From the NCBI RefSeq assembly GCF_000164135.1, contig NZ_GG770553.1:1051273-1094327 (forward strand): a stretch of DNA of 43,055 nt, given 5' to 3'. Source of the DNA: Mycobacterium parascrofulaceum ATCC BAA-614. GTDB taxonomy: Bacteria; Actinomycetota; Actinomycetes; Mycobacteriales; Mycobacteriaceae. The notes under the pieces were generated by a model. That model was not told the origin of the DNA. It saw only the letters and a program-made list of their open reading frames with translations, and searched no databases. The stretch's first letter is position 1, and every line of letters starts with the position of its first letter. The position numbers and the translations under genes were made by a program. This document shows, in pieces, positions 25,053 through 33,091 of the stretch.

Positions 25053-26459
25053 TCACACCCGGGCGGGCTCGGAGTGCGGTTGCGAATCCGACACGCTCGC
25101 CGCCGTCGACGTGGGCCGACGCACGTACCTGGCCCAGGTCACGACCGCCGCGGAGAGGTAGAAGGCCAGGAAGGCCCAGAACGCCAAGGTATCGGTGCCG
25201 GTGCTGAGGTAGGACTGGCGGAGGGCCAGGTTGATGCCCACGCCACCGAGCGCCCCGAACGCGGCGACGAATCCGATCACCGCCCCCGACGTGGCCTGCG
25301 ACCAGCGGGACCGATCGGCTTCGGGCATCCCCAGCCGGTGGCTGCGCGCCTCGAACACCGACGGAATCATCTTGTACACCGAGCCGTTGCCCAGCCCGGC
25401 CAGGGCGAACAGCGCCATGAAGCCGCAGATGTAGCCGACCATGGTGGCCGCCGTGGTGAGGCCGGGAGTGCGGTCGTCGTTGATGCTGATGGCGACCAGA
25501 AACGCAGTGATAATGCCCATCGCGGCCAGGACCGCCAGGGTGACGCGGCTGCCGCCGATGCGGTCGGCCAGCCTGCCGCCATAGATGCGGGCCACCGACC
25601 CGAGCGCCGGGCCGACGAAGGCGAACTCGGCGGCGTGCAACGAGGCCTGGGCGTGGCTCTGGCCGGTGCCGACGAAGTTGATCTGCAGCACCTGGCCGAA
25701 CGCGAACGAGAACCCGATCCAGGATCCGAAGGTGCCCAGGTAGAGCATCGCCAGCACCCACGTGTCCCCCTCGCGCAGGATCGAGCGCAGGTGGCTGACG
25801 TCGTAGGTGGCGTGCTCCAGGTTGTCCATGTAGTGGGTCGCTCCGACGGCGACGACCGTGAGCAGGACCAGGTAGAGTCCGCACACCCAGTACGGTTGGC
25901 GGTGCCCGGCGATGGCGATCACCAAGAGCCCCACCAACTGGATCATCGGCACCCCCAGGTTGCCGGCCCCGGCGTTGAATCCCAGCGCGAAGCCCTTGCG
26001 CCGATGCGGGTAGAAGAAGTTGGTGTTGGTCATCGACGCCGCGTAATTGGCGCCGCCCATTCCGGTGAGCGCGGCGCACACCAGGTACGGCCACAGCGGC
26101 AGACCGGGGTGGGCGAGCAGCCAGATCGTGCCGCTGGTCGGCACGATCAGCACCAGGACGGAGAAGACGGTCCAGTTACGGCCGCCGAAGGTGGCGATGC
26201 CCAGGGAGTACGGGATGCGCAGGCAGGCCGCGACAAGGGTCGCCGTCGCGCCCAGCAGGAATTTGTCCGCTGCGGAGAACCCGTAGACGTCCTGGGGCAT
26301 GAACAGCGCCATCACCGGGAAGAGGGTCCAGACGCCGAAGGCGATGTGATCGCACGCGATGATCCAGAGCAGGTTGCGGCGCGCGATTCTGTTGTTGCCG
26401 GCCTCCCAGGCCGCGGTGTCTTCTGGATCCCATTCGGTGATGCGGTGGTTTCGGGACAT
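25053..26459 (-). CDS. narK3: Nitrate/nitrite transporter NarK3
   Basis: 468-residue major facilitator protein of the NarK/NasA group with about 12 membrane helices. Family signatures are GMGGANYAASMTNTNFFYPH (the nitrate-signature segment), GFALGFNAGAGNLGVPMIQL and GGRLADRIGGSRVTL. The start is ATG at 26459 (MSRNHRITEWDPED), with GAGGAAAGG upstream; the frame stays open to 26624 but that extension lacks family character. Length matches Rv0261c. It heads a minus-strand operon narK3-nnaR-chelatase-22526 gene that faces nirBD. In M. tuberculosis an aminoglycoside acetyltransferase gene lies upstream; it is absent here. Confidence 0.94.
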   Translation of the reverse strand: MSRNHRITEWDPEDTAAWEAGNNRIARRNLLWIIACDHIAFGVWTLFPVMALFMPQDVYGFSAADKFLLGATATLVAACLRIPYSLGIATFGGRNWTVFSVLVLIVPTSGTIWLLAHPGLPLWPYLVCAALTGMGGANYAASMTNTNFFYPHRRKGFALGFNAGAGNLGVPMIQLVGLLVIAIAGHRQPYWVCGLYLVLLTVVAVGATHYMDNLEHATYDVSHLRSILREGDTWVLAMLYLGTFGSWIGFSFAFGQVLQINFVGTGQSHAQASLHAAEFAFVGPALGSVARIYGGRLADRIGGSRVTLAVLAAMGIITAFLVAISINDDRTPGLTTAATMVGYICGFMALFALAGLGNGSVYKMIPSVFEARSHRLGMPEADRSRWSQATSGAVIGFVAAFGALGGVGINLALRQSYLSTGTDTLAFWAFLAFYLSAAVVTWARYVRRPTSTAASVSDSQPHSEPARV

Positions 26460-26867
26460 CCGCTCGGCACCTTTCCTCAACTGCGATGCTTCCGGGAAAC
26501 TCCGTGGGACGGCGCTCATCGTCGAGCGGTCAACGGCGAATTCCGCTGTGGCCATGGGGATGGCCGCATCAGCGATCGCTTCGCTCACCGGCGCAGCGGG
26601 AAGCGCGCTTCGGAGTCCGGCCATCCTGCAGTTCGCGGGCCATCTGGGCGCACCGAATGAAGAGGCATGCCCCGCCGTGCATTTCGATGCTCACATTCGG
26701 GACCGGAGCGGGTCAACTCAATTCGGCCCGAATCGCCTGTAAGTTCTTTACCAGTTATCTGGTAAACGCCTGTAGGCCGCATCGCGGTGAAATGGTCGCG
26801 CGCTTCCAGTGATTCGGTTCGTGCCCGCCAGACCGTGTGAGCTGGAACACGATTGAGAAGGGGACGA
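26460..26867. other. Intergenic region upstream of narK3, with palindrome
   Basis: No gene is supported in these 408 bases. The notable element is a perfect 8+8 inverted repeat TTTACCAG-TTAT-CTGGTAAA at 26747-26766, flanked by direct repeats CGCCTGTA at 26735-26742 and 26767-26774. It sits about 290 bases upstream of narK3 and just beyond the 3' end of pxpC. The stem is not followed by a T-tract, so an operator is more likely than a terminator. In M. tuberculosis aac(2')-Ic occupies this interval; no remnant is recognisable. Confidence 0.55.
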
Positions 26868-27785
26868 CTAGGAGAACGGCCACCCGGCGTCGGTGGAGCG
26901 GGGGCCCGCGCCCACCAGCACCCGTGGCCGCGACCAGTGCAGGCGCACCGACTGCCCGGGGCGCACCTGGGCGATCTTGTCGATGTCCTCCTCGACCACC
27001 ACACCCACCACCGGGTAACCGCCGGTCACCGGGTGGTCGGGCCCCAGGATCACCGGTAAACCGTTGGGCGGCACCTGAATTGCGCCGCGGGTCATGCCCT
27101 CGCTGGGCAGTTGGCGGTCGGGGTAGCAGTGCTGCAACGGACGCCCCACCAAGCGCATACCCACGCGGTCGCTGCGGTCGGATGCCACCCAGTGCGTGTG
27201 CACCAGGAGATCGGGGTCGACGAACCAGTCGTCGCGCGGCCCCGGAACCACCGCGAGCTCGACGGTGTGACCGGTGATCGCGGCCACCGGCGCCTGGTCC
27301 AGTTCGGGGTAGTCGGGGGTGTGTGCGCCGACGGGCAGCCGATCGCCCGCCCGCAGCGGTGACGGACCGATGGCCGACATCACGTCGTAGCTGCGCGAGC
27401 CCAACACCGGTTCCACGCCGATGCCGCCGCGGACCGCGAGGTAGGTTCGCAGCCCGGCGCGGGGCGTACCCAAGGCGATCACCTGGCCGTCGCGGACATG
27501 CTGAATGCTGTTGGTGCCGAACTTGATTCCATCGACGGTCGGGTCGGTGTCGGCTCCCGTCACCGCGATGTCGACATCGCCGCCCGAAACGCGCGCCGCG
27601 AACCCACCGAACGTGACTTCGACGGTGGCGCGGTCGTCGGGGTTGGCCACCAGCCGGTTGGCCAGTTGGTGCGCGCGGCGGTCGGCCGCCCCGGACCGGC
27701 TCACTCCCAGGTGCGCCAGTCCCGCCCGGCCCAGGTCTTCGACCACGGCGAGCGGCCCGGTGCGAAGGATCTCCAGCGTTGCCAC
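26868..27785 (-). CDS. pxpC: 5-oxoprolinase subunit C / biotin-dependent carboxyltransferase-like (Rv0263c type)
   Basis: 305-residue protein of the KipA/allophanate hydrolase subunit 2 family. It starts [30 protein letters not shown], with GLAHLGV and SGAAD typical of the family, and contains [20 protein letters not shown] and [20 protein letters not shown]. With PxpB it forms the ATP-dependent 5-oxoprolinase core that opens 5-oxoproline to glutamate. It lies ten bases after pxpB on the same strand. No PxpA (LamB/YcsF) gene is in the window. Matches Rv0263c in length and order. Confidence 0.88.
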   Translation of the reverse strand: MATLEILRTGPLAVVEDLGRAGLAHLGVSRSGAADRRAHQLANRLVANPDDRATVEVTFGGFAARVSGGDVDIAVTGADTDPTVDGIKFGTNSIQHVRDGQVIALGTPRAGLRTYLAVRGGIGVEPVLGSRSYDVMSAIGPSPLRAGDRLPVGAHTPDYPELDQAPVAAITGHTVELAVVPGPRDDWFVDPDLLVHTHWVASDRSDRVGMRLVGRPLQHCYPDRQLPSEGMTRGAIQVPPNGLPVILGPDHPVTGGYPVVGVVVEEDIDKIAQVRPGQSVRLHWSRPRVLVGAGPRSTDAGWPFS

Positions 27786-27795
27786 GGCGACCTCC

Positions 27796-28473
27796 TTACC
27801 CTCGGACGGACCGGAATTGAACCCACATGCCCTGCGTCAGCAGTGCCGGATCGGGCCGTTCGAGGTCCCACAGGACCGCGTCGGTGCGTCCGATCAGTTG
27901 CCAGCCGCCCGGCGACTGGCGCGGGTATACCGCGCTGAATTCGCCGGCCAGGCCGACCGCGCCGGCGGGCACCGCGGTGCGGGGCTCCGCGCGGCGCGGC
28001 ACCCGCAGCCGTGCGTCGCCATCGACCAGATACGCGAAGCCAGGGGCGAACCCACTGAACCCGACCCGCCAGAGCGAGCCGGTGTGGGCGTCGATCACCT
28101 GGGCAACGGTCAGCCCGGTGAGGCCGGCCACCTCGGCGAGGTCCGGGCCGTCGTAGACGACGTCGATGACCACGTCGGCGCGCCGAACCGGTGCGACGTG
28201 CTCGGCGGTGACCCGCATCCTGCGCAGGCGCTGACGGATCACCCCCTGCAGGCGGGGCCCCTCGAGCTTCACCAGCACCGTGCGCGCGGCCGGAACGACG
28301 TCGACGACGCCCGGCAACGCCGCGGCGCGCAACTGCGCCGCCCACGCCAGCACCTCGGCGGTGCTGCCGCACTGCAGCATCAGGGCGCTGTCACCGAAGT
28401 CCAGCACCGTGTTGCCGACCAGCTGTGTGGGCAGGTCCTTGGACACGTTGTCGGTCAGGTCGGTCACGCTCAT
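27796..28473 (-). CDS. pxpB: 5-oxoprolinase subunit B (KipI/allophanate hydrolase subunit 1 family, Rv0264c type)
   Basis: 225-residue cytoplasmic protein. The family signatures are [17 protein letters not shown] near the N-terminus, then [20 protein letters not shown] and the strongly conserved [13 protein letters not shown], followed by [20 protein letters not shown]. It acts with PxpC in 5-oxoproline hydrolysis; in other bacteria the relatives inhibit a sporulation kinase, which has no counterpart here. It is the first gene of the pxpBC pair. The start is ATG at 28473. Slightly longer than Rv0264c (210) at the N-terminus, which may mean that the true start is internal. Confidence 0.88.
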   Translation of the reverse strand: MSVTDLTDNVSKDLPTQLVGNTVLDFGDSALMLQCGSTAEVLAWAAQLRAAALPGVVDVVPAARTVLVKLEGPRLQGVIRQRLRRMRVTAEHVAPVRRADVVIDVVYDGPDLAEVAGLTGLTVAQVIDAHTGSLWRVGFSGFAPGFAYLVDGDARLRVPRRAEPRTAVPAGAVGLAGEFSAVYPRQSPGGWQLIGRTDAVLWDLERPDPALLTQGMWVQFRSVRG

Positions 28474-28567
28474 TACTCGACGGTAACCTTCCCATCGCGG
28501 CCCCGGCGAGGGGCGAGCGCGGGATTTTCGAACACTGCCAGAGCTGCCTTAGCAAACGCTCAAACGC

Positions 28568-28583
28568 CGCGGCGGCCGCCGCG
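28568..28583 (-). terminator. GC-rich palindrome after fecB2
   Basis: CGCGGCGGCCGCCGCG is a perfect 16-base palindrome beginning three bases after the fecB2 stop. It can fold into a short GC hairpin. No T-tract follows, so it could be a weak intrinsic terminator or merely GC-rich sequence. Confidence 0.35.
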
Positions 28584-28585
28584 AT

Positions 28586-29584
28586 CTAACCGAGGATCCT
28601 GCCGATCAGCGGGGGCAGTTGGTCGGCCACCAACGGGTAGCTCAGTGGCGAGGAAAAGGCGATCGCGCCGGCCTGTTCCTTGGTGGTGAAGATGTGCCGG
28701 CTCTGCGCGGTGGCCTGGGACGCGGCCACGTCGGGGTCGGCGAGCAGCGCCTTCTGGTCGTCGGGGTTCTCGGTGGTCCAGATGATCACGTCGGCGGAAT
28801 CGAGCACCGTTTTGACGTGATCGCGGGGGATGACGGCGCGGTGGTCGTTGCCGAACGGCTTGATGCTGTCGGAGATCACCAACCCCATCTGGTTCAGGAA
28901 GTCCGTGCGCCAGCCCGCCATGGTCGCCACCACGGTGCCCTGCCACAACGTGCCCTGCATCAGCAGCGCCTTCTTGCCCGTCCAGACCGGGTGTTCCTTG
29001 CCGACGGCGGTGAATTTCTGGTCGACGGCATCGACCAGGGACTTCATCTGCCCGGCCTGGAACACCGCCTGGCCGACGGCGGCCGCCTGCTCCTTCCACG
29101 GCTCGAAGAAGGCGTCGCCGTCCGACTGCGGCACGGTCGGTGCGATCGCGGAAAGCTTCTGATAGGTGTCGGCGTCCACCCCGGCGTTGACAGCCACGAT
29201 CAGGTCCGGCTTGAGGCCCGCGATCTGGTCCACCGGAATCCCGTTGTCGAGGTTGAGCACCACGGGTTGCGCCCGGCCGAGCTTGGGTTGGGCCCAGGGC
29301 CACACCGCGAAGGGCTGATCGCCGAACCAGTTGGTCACCGCGATCGGCACCACGCCGACCGCGAGCAGGTCGTCCTGCTCGGTGTAGCCGGCACTGACCA
29401 CGCGCTTGGGCGGTTCCTTGATCACGGTCTGGCCGAAGAGGTGGTTGATGGTCACCGATTTGCCGCCGGAGGCATCCGAGGACGGTGTGCGCGCCGAGCA
29501 CGCCGCCGCAGCCCCGGCGACCGCTGCGACCGCCCCGGCCCTTGCGAGCTGCAAGAATCCCCGTCGATTCCAACCCTGTCGCAT
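28586..29584 (-). CDS. fecB2: Iron-siderophore/haem-binding lipoprotein FecB2
   Basis: 332-residue periplasmic substrate-binding protein of the TroA/FecB family. The N-terminus MRQGWNRRGFLQLARAGAVA combines a twin-arginine-like RRGFLQL with a lipobox-like AAAC at Cys29, so it is probably a Tat- or Sec-exported lipoprotein. The mature part shows KRVVSAGYTEQDDLLAVGVV, GLKPDLIVAVNAGVDADTY and the long linking helix of this class. It corresponds to Rv0265c, which is reported to bind haem and ferri-siderophores. No permease or ATPase is adjacent. It follows the 29594-30226 TetR gene by nine bases on the same strand, so the two may be cotranscribed. Confidence 0.9.
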   Translation of the reverse strand: MRQGWNRRGFLQLARAGAVAAVAGAAAACSARTPSSDASGGKSVTINHLFGQTVIKEPPKRVVSAGYTEQDDLLAVGVVPIAVTNWFGDQPFAVWPWAQPKLGRAQPVVLNLDNGIPVDQIAGLKPDLIVAVNAGVDADTYQKLSAIAPTVPQSDGDAFFEPWKEQAAAVGQAVFQAGQMKSLVDAVDQKFTAVGKEHPVWTGKKALLMQGTLWQGTVVATMAGWRTDFLNQMGLVISDSIKPFGNDHRAVIPRDHVKTVLDSADVIIWTTENPDDQKALLADPDVAASQATAQSRHIFTTKEQAGAIAFSSPLSYPLVADQLPPLIGRILG

Positions 29585-29593
29585 CGCGTGAGA

Positions 29594-30226
29594 TTAGCGC
29601 GTCCCGCGCCCCCGTCGCCCGCCGCCGCGCGGTTGCGCCGCTTCGCCCAGCGGCATGCCCGCGTCCAGGAAGTCCAGGGCCCGGTAGACGGTGTCGGCCG
29701 TTTGCGGCGCGCTGTCGAAGGCCGCCATCATGGCGCCGACCATCGCGCCGACGAACACCCGTACTTCGAAATCGGTTGCGCGACGGCCTATTCGGCGAGC
29801 GATCGCCTCCGCCATGACGTTCACGGTGCGGTAGTACTCGTCGTAGAGGGCCGCCTTGAGCTCCGGAATCGAGAAGATGAGCCGCTGGCGGGCGTTCTCG
29901 AACTCGAGCTGCTCGGGTGACAACCCGGCCATCGTGCTGGCGTAGGCGCGGCGGATGGCCTGACTCGGCGACAGCTCGGGCGGCTGGGCGTCGAACGCGG
30001 CCAGGATCAGCGGGTCGAGGTCGTCGGCCAGCAGCAGCGACTCCTTGGAGCCGAAGTAGCGGAAGAACGTGCTGGGGGAGACGTCGGCGGCGGCGGCGAT
30101 CTGCTCGACGGTGGTGGCCGCGTAGCCGTTCTCGTCGAACAGGCGGAACGCCTCGCGCCGCAGGGCATGGCGGGTCTTGATCTTCTTGCGTTCCCGCAGC
30201 CCGAGGGGCTGGTCAGTCGCCGGCAT
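29594..30226 (-). CDS. TetR-family transcriptional regulator
   Basis: 210-residue regulator. The N-terminal HTH is TTVEQIAAAADVSPSTFFRY followed by FGSKESLLLADDL; the C-terminal domain includes RQRLIFSIPELKAALYDEYY and an Arg/Gly-rich tail. I chose ATG at 30226 (MPATDQPLGLRERKKIKTRH), with GGGAG nine bases upstream; the frame remains open far upstream but that part is antisense to narU. It is divergent from narU (130 bases) and nine bases ahead of fecB2. In M. tuberculosis the 5-oxoprolinase gene oplA lies in this interval; here it is replaced by this regulator. Target genes could be narU, fecB2 or itself. Confidence 0.9.
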   Translation of the reverse strand: MPATDQPLGLRERKKIKTRHALRREAFRLFDENGYAATTVEQIAAAADVSPSTFFRYFGSKESLLLADDLDPLILAAFDAQPPELSPSQAIRRAYASTMAGLSPEQLEFENARQRLIFSIPELKAALYDEYYRTVNVMAEAIARRIGRRATDFEVRVFVGAMVGAMMAAFDSAPQTADTVYRALDFLDAGMPLGEAAQPRGGGRRGRGTR

Positions 30227-30295
30227 GCGGCAATTCTCCCGCATCGGTCGGGCAAAAAGTTCTGACAACCGGCGGACGGCCGCTGCGAGATTCAC

Positions 30296-30349
30296 GTATC
30301 TCCGGCGTAACTGTGGCCACGCGGACCGGTAACAGTGCGTCCATAGCGT
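30296..30349 (+). promoter_or_regulatory. narU promoter with 11-bp phased GTnAC pentamers
   Basis: GTATC (30296), GTAAC (30307), CACGC (30318) and GTAAC (30329) follow each other at exactly 11 bases; the two GTAAC copies are 22 bases apart. This is the spacing of GlnR sites. TAGCGT at 30344-30349 lies seven bases before the GTG, a leaderless-type -10, so a bound regulator at 30296-30333 would be in activator range. Confidence 0.5.
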
Positions 30350-30356
30350 CGGGGCC

Positions 30357-31775
30357 GTGACTACGACGACGACCCCCGTGGAACCGACGACTCCCGTCCT
30401 GGCGCCCGCGCCCCCGAGCCCGCGGCATCGCGGCGGCCACTGGATCGACGACTGGCGGCCCGAAGACCCCGCGTTCTGGGAGGCGACCGGCAGGCCGATC
30501 GCGCGCCGCAACCTGATCTTCTCGGTCTTCGCCGAGCACGTCGGGTTCAGCGTGTGGATGCTGTGGAGCATCGTGGTGGTCCAGATGACCGCGGGCCCGC
30601 ACGGGCATCCGTCCGCGTCCGGCTGGGCGCTGACGGCCAGCCAGGCGCTCTGCCTGGTCGCGGTCCCCAGCGGGGTCGGCGCCTTCCTGCGCCTGCCGTA
30701 CACCTTCGCGGTTCCGCTCTTCGGCGGCCGCAATTGGACGACCATCTCGGCGGCGCTGTTGCTGATCCCGTGCCTGCTGCTGGCCTGGGCGGTCGCCCAT
30801 CCCGGCCTGTCGTTCGCGGCGCTGGTGGCGATCGCCGCGACGGCCGGCTTCGGCGGGGGCAACTTCGCGTCGTCGATGGCCAACATCTCGTTCTTCTACC
30901 CGGAGCGGGACAAGGGTTGGGCGCTGGGCCTCAACGCGGCCGGCGGCAACATCGGCGTCGCGGTGGTGCAGAAGATCATCCCGCCCATCGTCGTCGCCGG
31001 CGGCGGGGTGGCGCTGTCGCGCGCCGGTCTGTTCTACGTGCCGCTGGCCGTGGTGGCCGCGGTGTGCGCGTTCGCCTTCATGAACAACCTGTCCGAGGCG
31101 AAAGCGGACGTGAAGCCGGTGTGGCAGTCGCTGCGGCATTCCGACACCTGGGTCATGTCGCTGCTCTACATCGGCACGTTCGGGTCGTTCATCGGCTACT
31201 CGGCGGCCTTCCCGACCCTGCTCAAGACGGTCTTCGGTCGCGGCGATATCGCCTTGACCTGGGCTTTCCTCGGTGCGGGCATCGGCTCAGTCATCCGCCC
31301 CCTGGGCGGCAAGCTGGCCGACCGAATCGGCGGGGCCCGGATCACGGCCGCCAGCTTCGTCATGCTCGCCGCGGGCGCTTCGGTGGCGCTGTGGTCGGTC
31401 AACGCCAAGAACCTGCCGGCGTTCTTCGCCAGCTTCATGTTCCTGTTCGTCGCCACCGGCGTCGGCAACGGCTCGACCTACCGGATGATCTCGCGGATCT
31501 TCGTGCTCAAGGGGGAACTCGCCGGCGGCGACCCGGACACCATGGTGCACATGCGCCGGCAGGCCGCGGGCGCGCTGGGCGTGATCTCGTCGGTCGGTGC
31601 GTTCGGCGGGTTCGTCGTGCCGCTGGCCTACGCCTGGTCGAGGTCGCACTTCGGCAGCATCGAGCCGGCGCTGCGGTTTTACGTTGGCTTCTTCCTGGCC
31701 CTGCTGGTGGTCACCTGGTTCTGCTACCTGCGCAGGACGAGCGCCTATCGCGCGCGGGCACGGGCCGGGGTGTAG
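30357..31775 (+). CDS. narU: Nitrate/nitrite transporter NarU (NarK family)
   Basis: 472-residue major facilitator protein with about 12 membrane helices, a second NarK paralogue beside narK3. A 27-residue Thr/Pro-rich N-terminus precedes the family start HWIDDWRPEDPAFWEATGRP. Signature segments are GFGGGNFASSMANISFFYPE, DKGWALGLNAAGGNIGVAVV and GGKLADRIGGARITA. The start is GTG at 30357 without a clear Shine-Dalgarno sequence but with a leaderless-type -10. It corresponds to Rv0267 (463 residues). Transport direction (uptake, export or nitrate/nitrite exchange) cannot be told from sequence. Confidence 0.92.
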   Translation: MTTTTTPVEPTTPVLAPAPPSPRHRGGHWIDDWRPEDPAFWEATGRPIARRNLIFSVFAEHVGFSVWMLWSIVVVQMTAGPHGHPSASGWALTASQALCLVAVPSGVGAFLRLPYTFAVPLFGGRNWTTISAALLLIPCLLLAWAVAHPGLSFAALVAIAATAGFGGGNFASSMANISFFYPERDKGWALGLNAAGGNIGVAVVQKIIPPIVVAGGGVALSRAGLFYVPLAVVAAVCAFAFMNNLSEAKADVKPVWQSLRHSDTWVMSLLYIGTFGSFIGYSAAFPTLLKTVFGRGDIALTWAFLGAGIGSVIRPLGGKLADRIGGARITAASFVMLAAGASVALWSVNAKNLPAFFASFMFLFVATGVGNGSTYRMISRIFVLKGELAGGDPDTMVHMRRQAAGALGVISSVGAFGGFVVPLAYAWSRSHFGSIEPALRFYVGFFLALLVVTWFCYLRRTSAYRARARAGV

Positions 31776-31782
31776 GCGCGCG

Positions 31783-33033
31783 TCAGCCGGGCCGCTGCTG
31801 CCTGCCGCCGTAACCATCCCAAGGGCTGTAGTCGGCGATCAGCTCCTCCTGCGGCGGCCGCTCGTCGACCGGCACATGCTGCAGGTTGACCCGGATCCGG
31901 TACCAGATCGAACTCGGCCCGCGCATGCCGTCGACCAGGACGTCGGCCGGCCGCAGCCGGCCGGAGGCGGCCGGGTGGCGGGCGCGCCAGGTGTCCAGCG
32001 CGGCGAGCGCCTCGTCCTTGGTCTTGGTGCGGGCGACCTCGATGAGCGGCATCACCGACCGTCGCCGGCCGCCCGCACCGCCCGCCCCCTTCGGCGCGCG
32101 CTCCGGCGGGCCCATCTCCTCGGCCAGCACCAGCAACCGGTCCAGGTCGCCGACCGCCTCGTCCATCCCTTCCCACGGGTCGCCGAGTTCGGCGAACCGG
32201 TCGGGCACCGTGTCGATCGTGAACTCCTCGGGACGGCGCTCGGTGACCTCGTCCCAGCGCAGCGGCGTCGAGACCCGGGCGTCCGGCGTCGCGCGCACCG
32301 AGTACGCCGACGCGACCGTGCGGTCCTTGGCGTTCTGGTTGAAGTCGACGAACACCCCCTCGCGTTCTTCCTTCCACCAGCGGCTGGTCGCCGCGTCGGG
32401 CACCCGGCGCTCGACCTCGCGGGCCACGGTCTGGGCGGCCAGCCGCACCTGGCGGAACTCCCAGCGCGGCGCGATCCGGGCGTAGATGTGAAAGCCGCGC
32501 GACCCCGAGGTTTTCGGCCAGGCGACCAGGCCGTAGTCCTCCAGCACCTCCCGGGCCACCAGCGCCACCTCGATGATCCGTCCCCAGGAGACGCCGGGCA
32601 TCGGGTCCAGGTCGACGCGCAATTCGTCGGGATGATCGAGGTCGCGGGCCAGCACCGGGTGCGGGTTGAAGTCGACGCAGCCCAGGTTGACCGCCCACGC
32701 CAGGCCGGCGGCGTCGTGGATGACGGCCTCCGCGGCGGAAGTGCCCCGCGCGTAGTGCAATTCGGCGACGTCGACGTAGTCGGGCCGGTTCTTCGGCGCC
32801 CGCTTCTGGAACACCGCCTCCTGCGTGATGCCCTTGACGAAGCGCTTGAGGATCATCGGCCGGCCGGCCACACCGCGCAGCGCGCCCTCCGCCACCGAGA
32901 GGTAATACCGGATCAGGTCGAGCTTGGTGTGCGGCCTCGCGCCGCCGTTGGCCTCGAACACCACCCGGTCCGGGTGGGTGACCGTGACGTCGTGCCCGTC
33001 CACCTCCAGCGAAACCGGGCCCATGTTCATCAT
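31783..33033 (-). CDS. Stand-alone LigD-type polymerase/primase domain protein (Rv0269c type)
   Basis: About 416 residues of the archaeo-eukaryotic primase superfamily, related to the polymerase domain of the end-joining ligase LigD. Visible motifs: ELRVDLDPMPG with the metal-binding DxD, SGSRGFHIYARI (the SxH motif) and GVFVDFNQNAKDRTVASAYS with the third acidic residue and nucleotide contacts. The N-terminal LEVDGHDVTVTHPDRVVFEA is also family-like. There is no ligase or nuclease domain. The start may be any of the Met codons at 33033, 33030 or 33024; none has a strong ribosome-binding site. It converges on narU with a seven-base gap and is divergent from fadD2. It probably serves gap filling or ribonucleotide-tolerant repair; the partner is unknown. 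Confidence 0.9.
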   Translation of the reverse strand: MMNMGPVSLEVDGHDVTVTHPDRVVFEANGGARPHTKLDLIRYYLSVAEGALRGVAGRPMILKRFVKGITQEAVFQKRAPKNRPDYVDVAELHYARGTSAAEAVIHDAAGLAWAVNLGCVDFNPHPVLARDLDHPDELRVDLDPMPGVSWGRIIEVALVAREVLEDYGLVAWPKTSGSRGFHIYARIAPRWEFRQVRLAAQTVAREVERRVPDAATSRWWKEEREGVFVDFNQNAKDRTVASAYSVRATPDARVSTPLRWDEVTERRPEEFTIDTVPDRFAELGDPWEGMDEAVGDLDRLLVLAEEMGPPERAPKGAGGAGGRRRSVMPLIEVARTKTKDEALAALDTWRARHPAASGRLRPADVLVDGMRGPSSIWYRIRVNLQHVPVDERPPQEELIADYSPWDGYGGRQQRPG

Positions 33034-33079
33034 CGTAAGTCGATGGGTACTTACCCCTCGTAATGCGACGGACGTCACA

Positions 33080-33091
33080 TAGGGTGGATCC
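33080..33091 (+). promoter_or_regulatory. Leaderless-type promoter of fadD2
   Basis: TAGGGT at 33080-33085 lies six bases before the ATG at 33092, so transcription probably starts at or within a base or two of the start codon. In the same 58-base divergent gap TTAC-CCCTC-GTAA (33051-33063) resembles the fabG4/fadA2 repeat but its spacer is one base short, and GTAAGT/ACTTAC form an inverted repeat at 33035-33054. Confidence 0.45.

Noticed and set aside
26741..26766. Possible GlnR array upstream of narK3
   Set aside because: The GTAA-type elements there are not in 11-base phase; the region is better described as a simple palindrome.
26486..26812. A 108-codon frame upstream of narK3
   Set aside because: Crosses the palindrome at 26747, has poor codon pattern and no recognisable motif.
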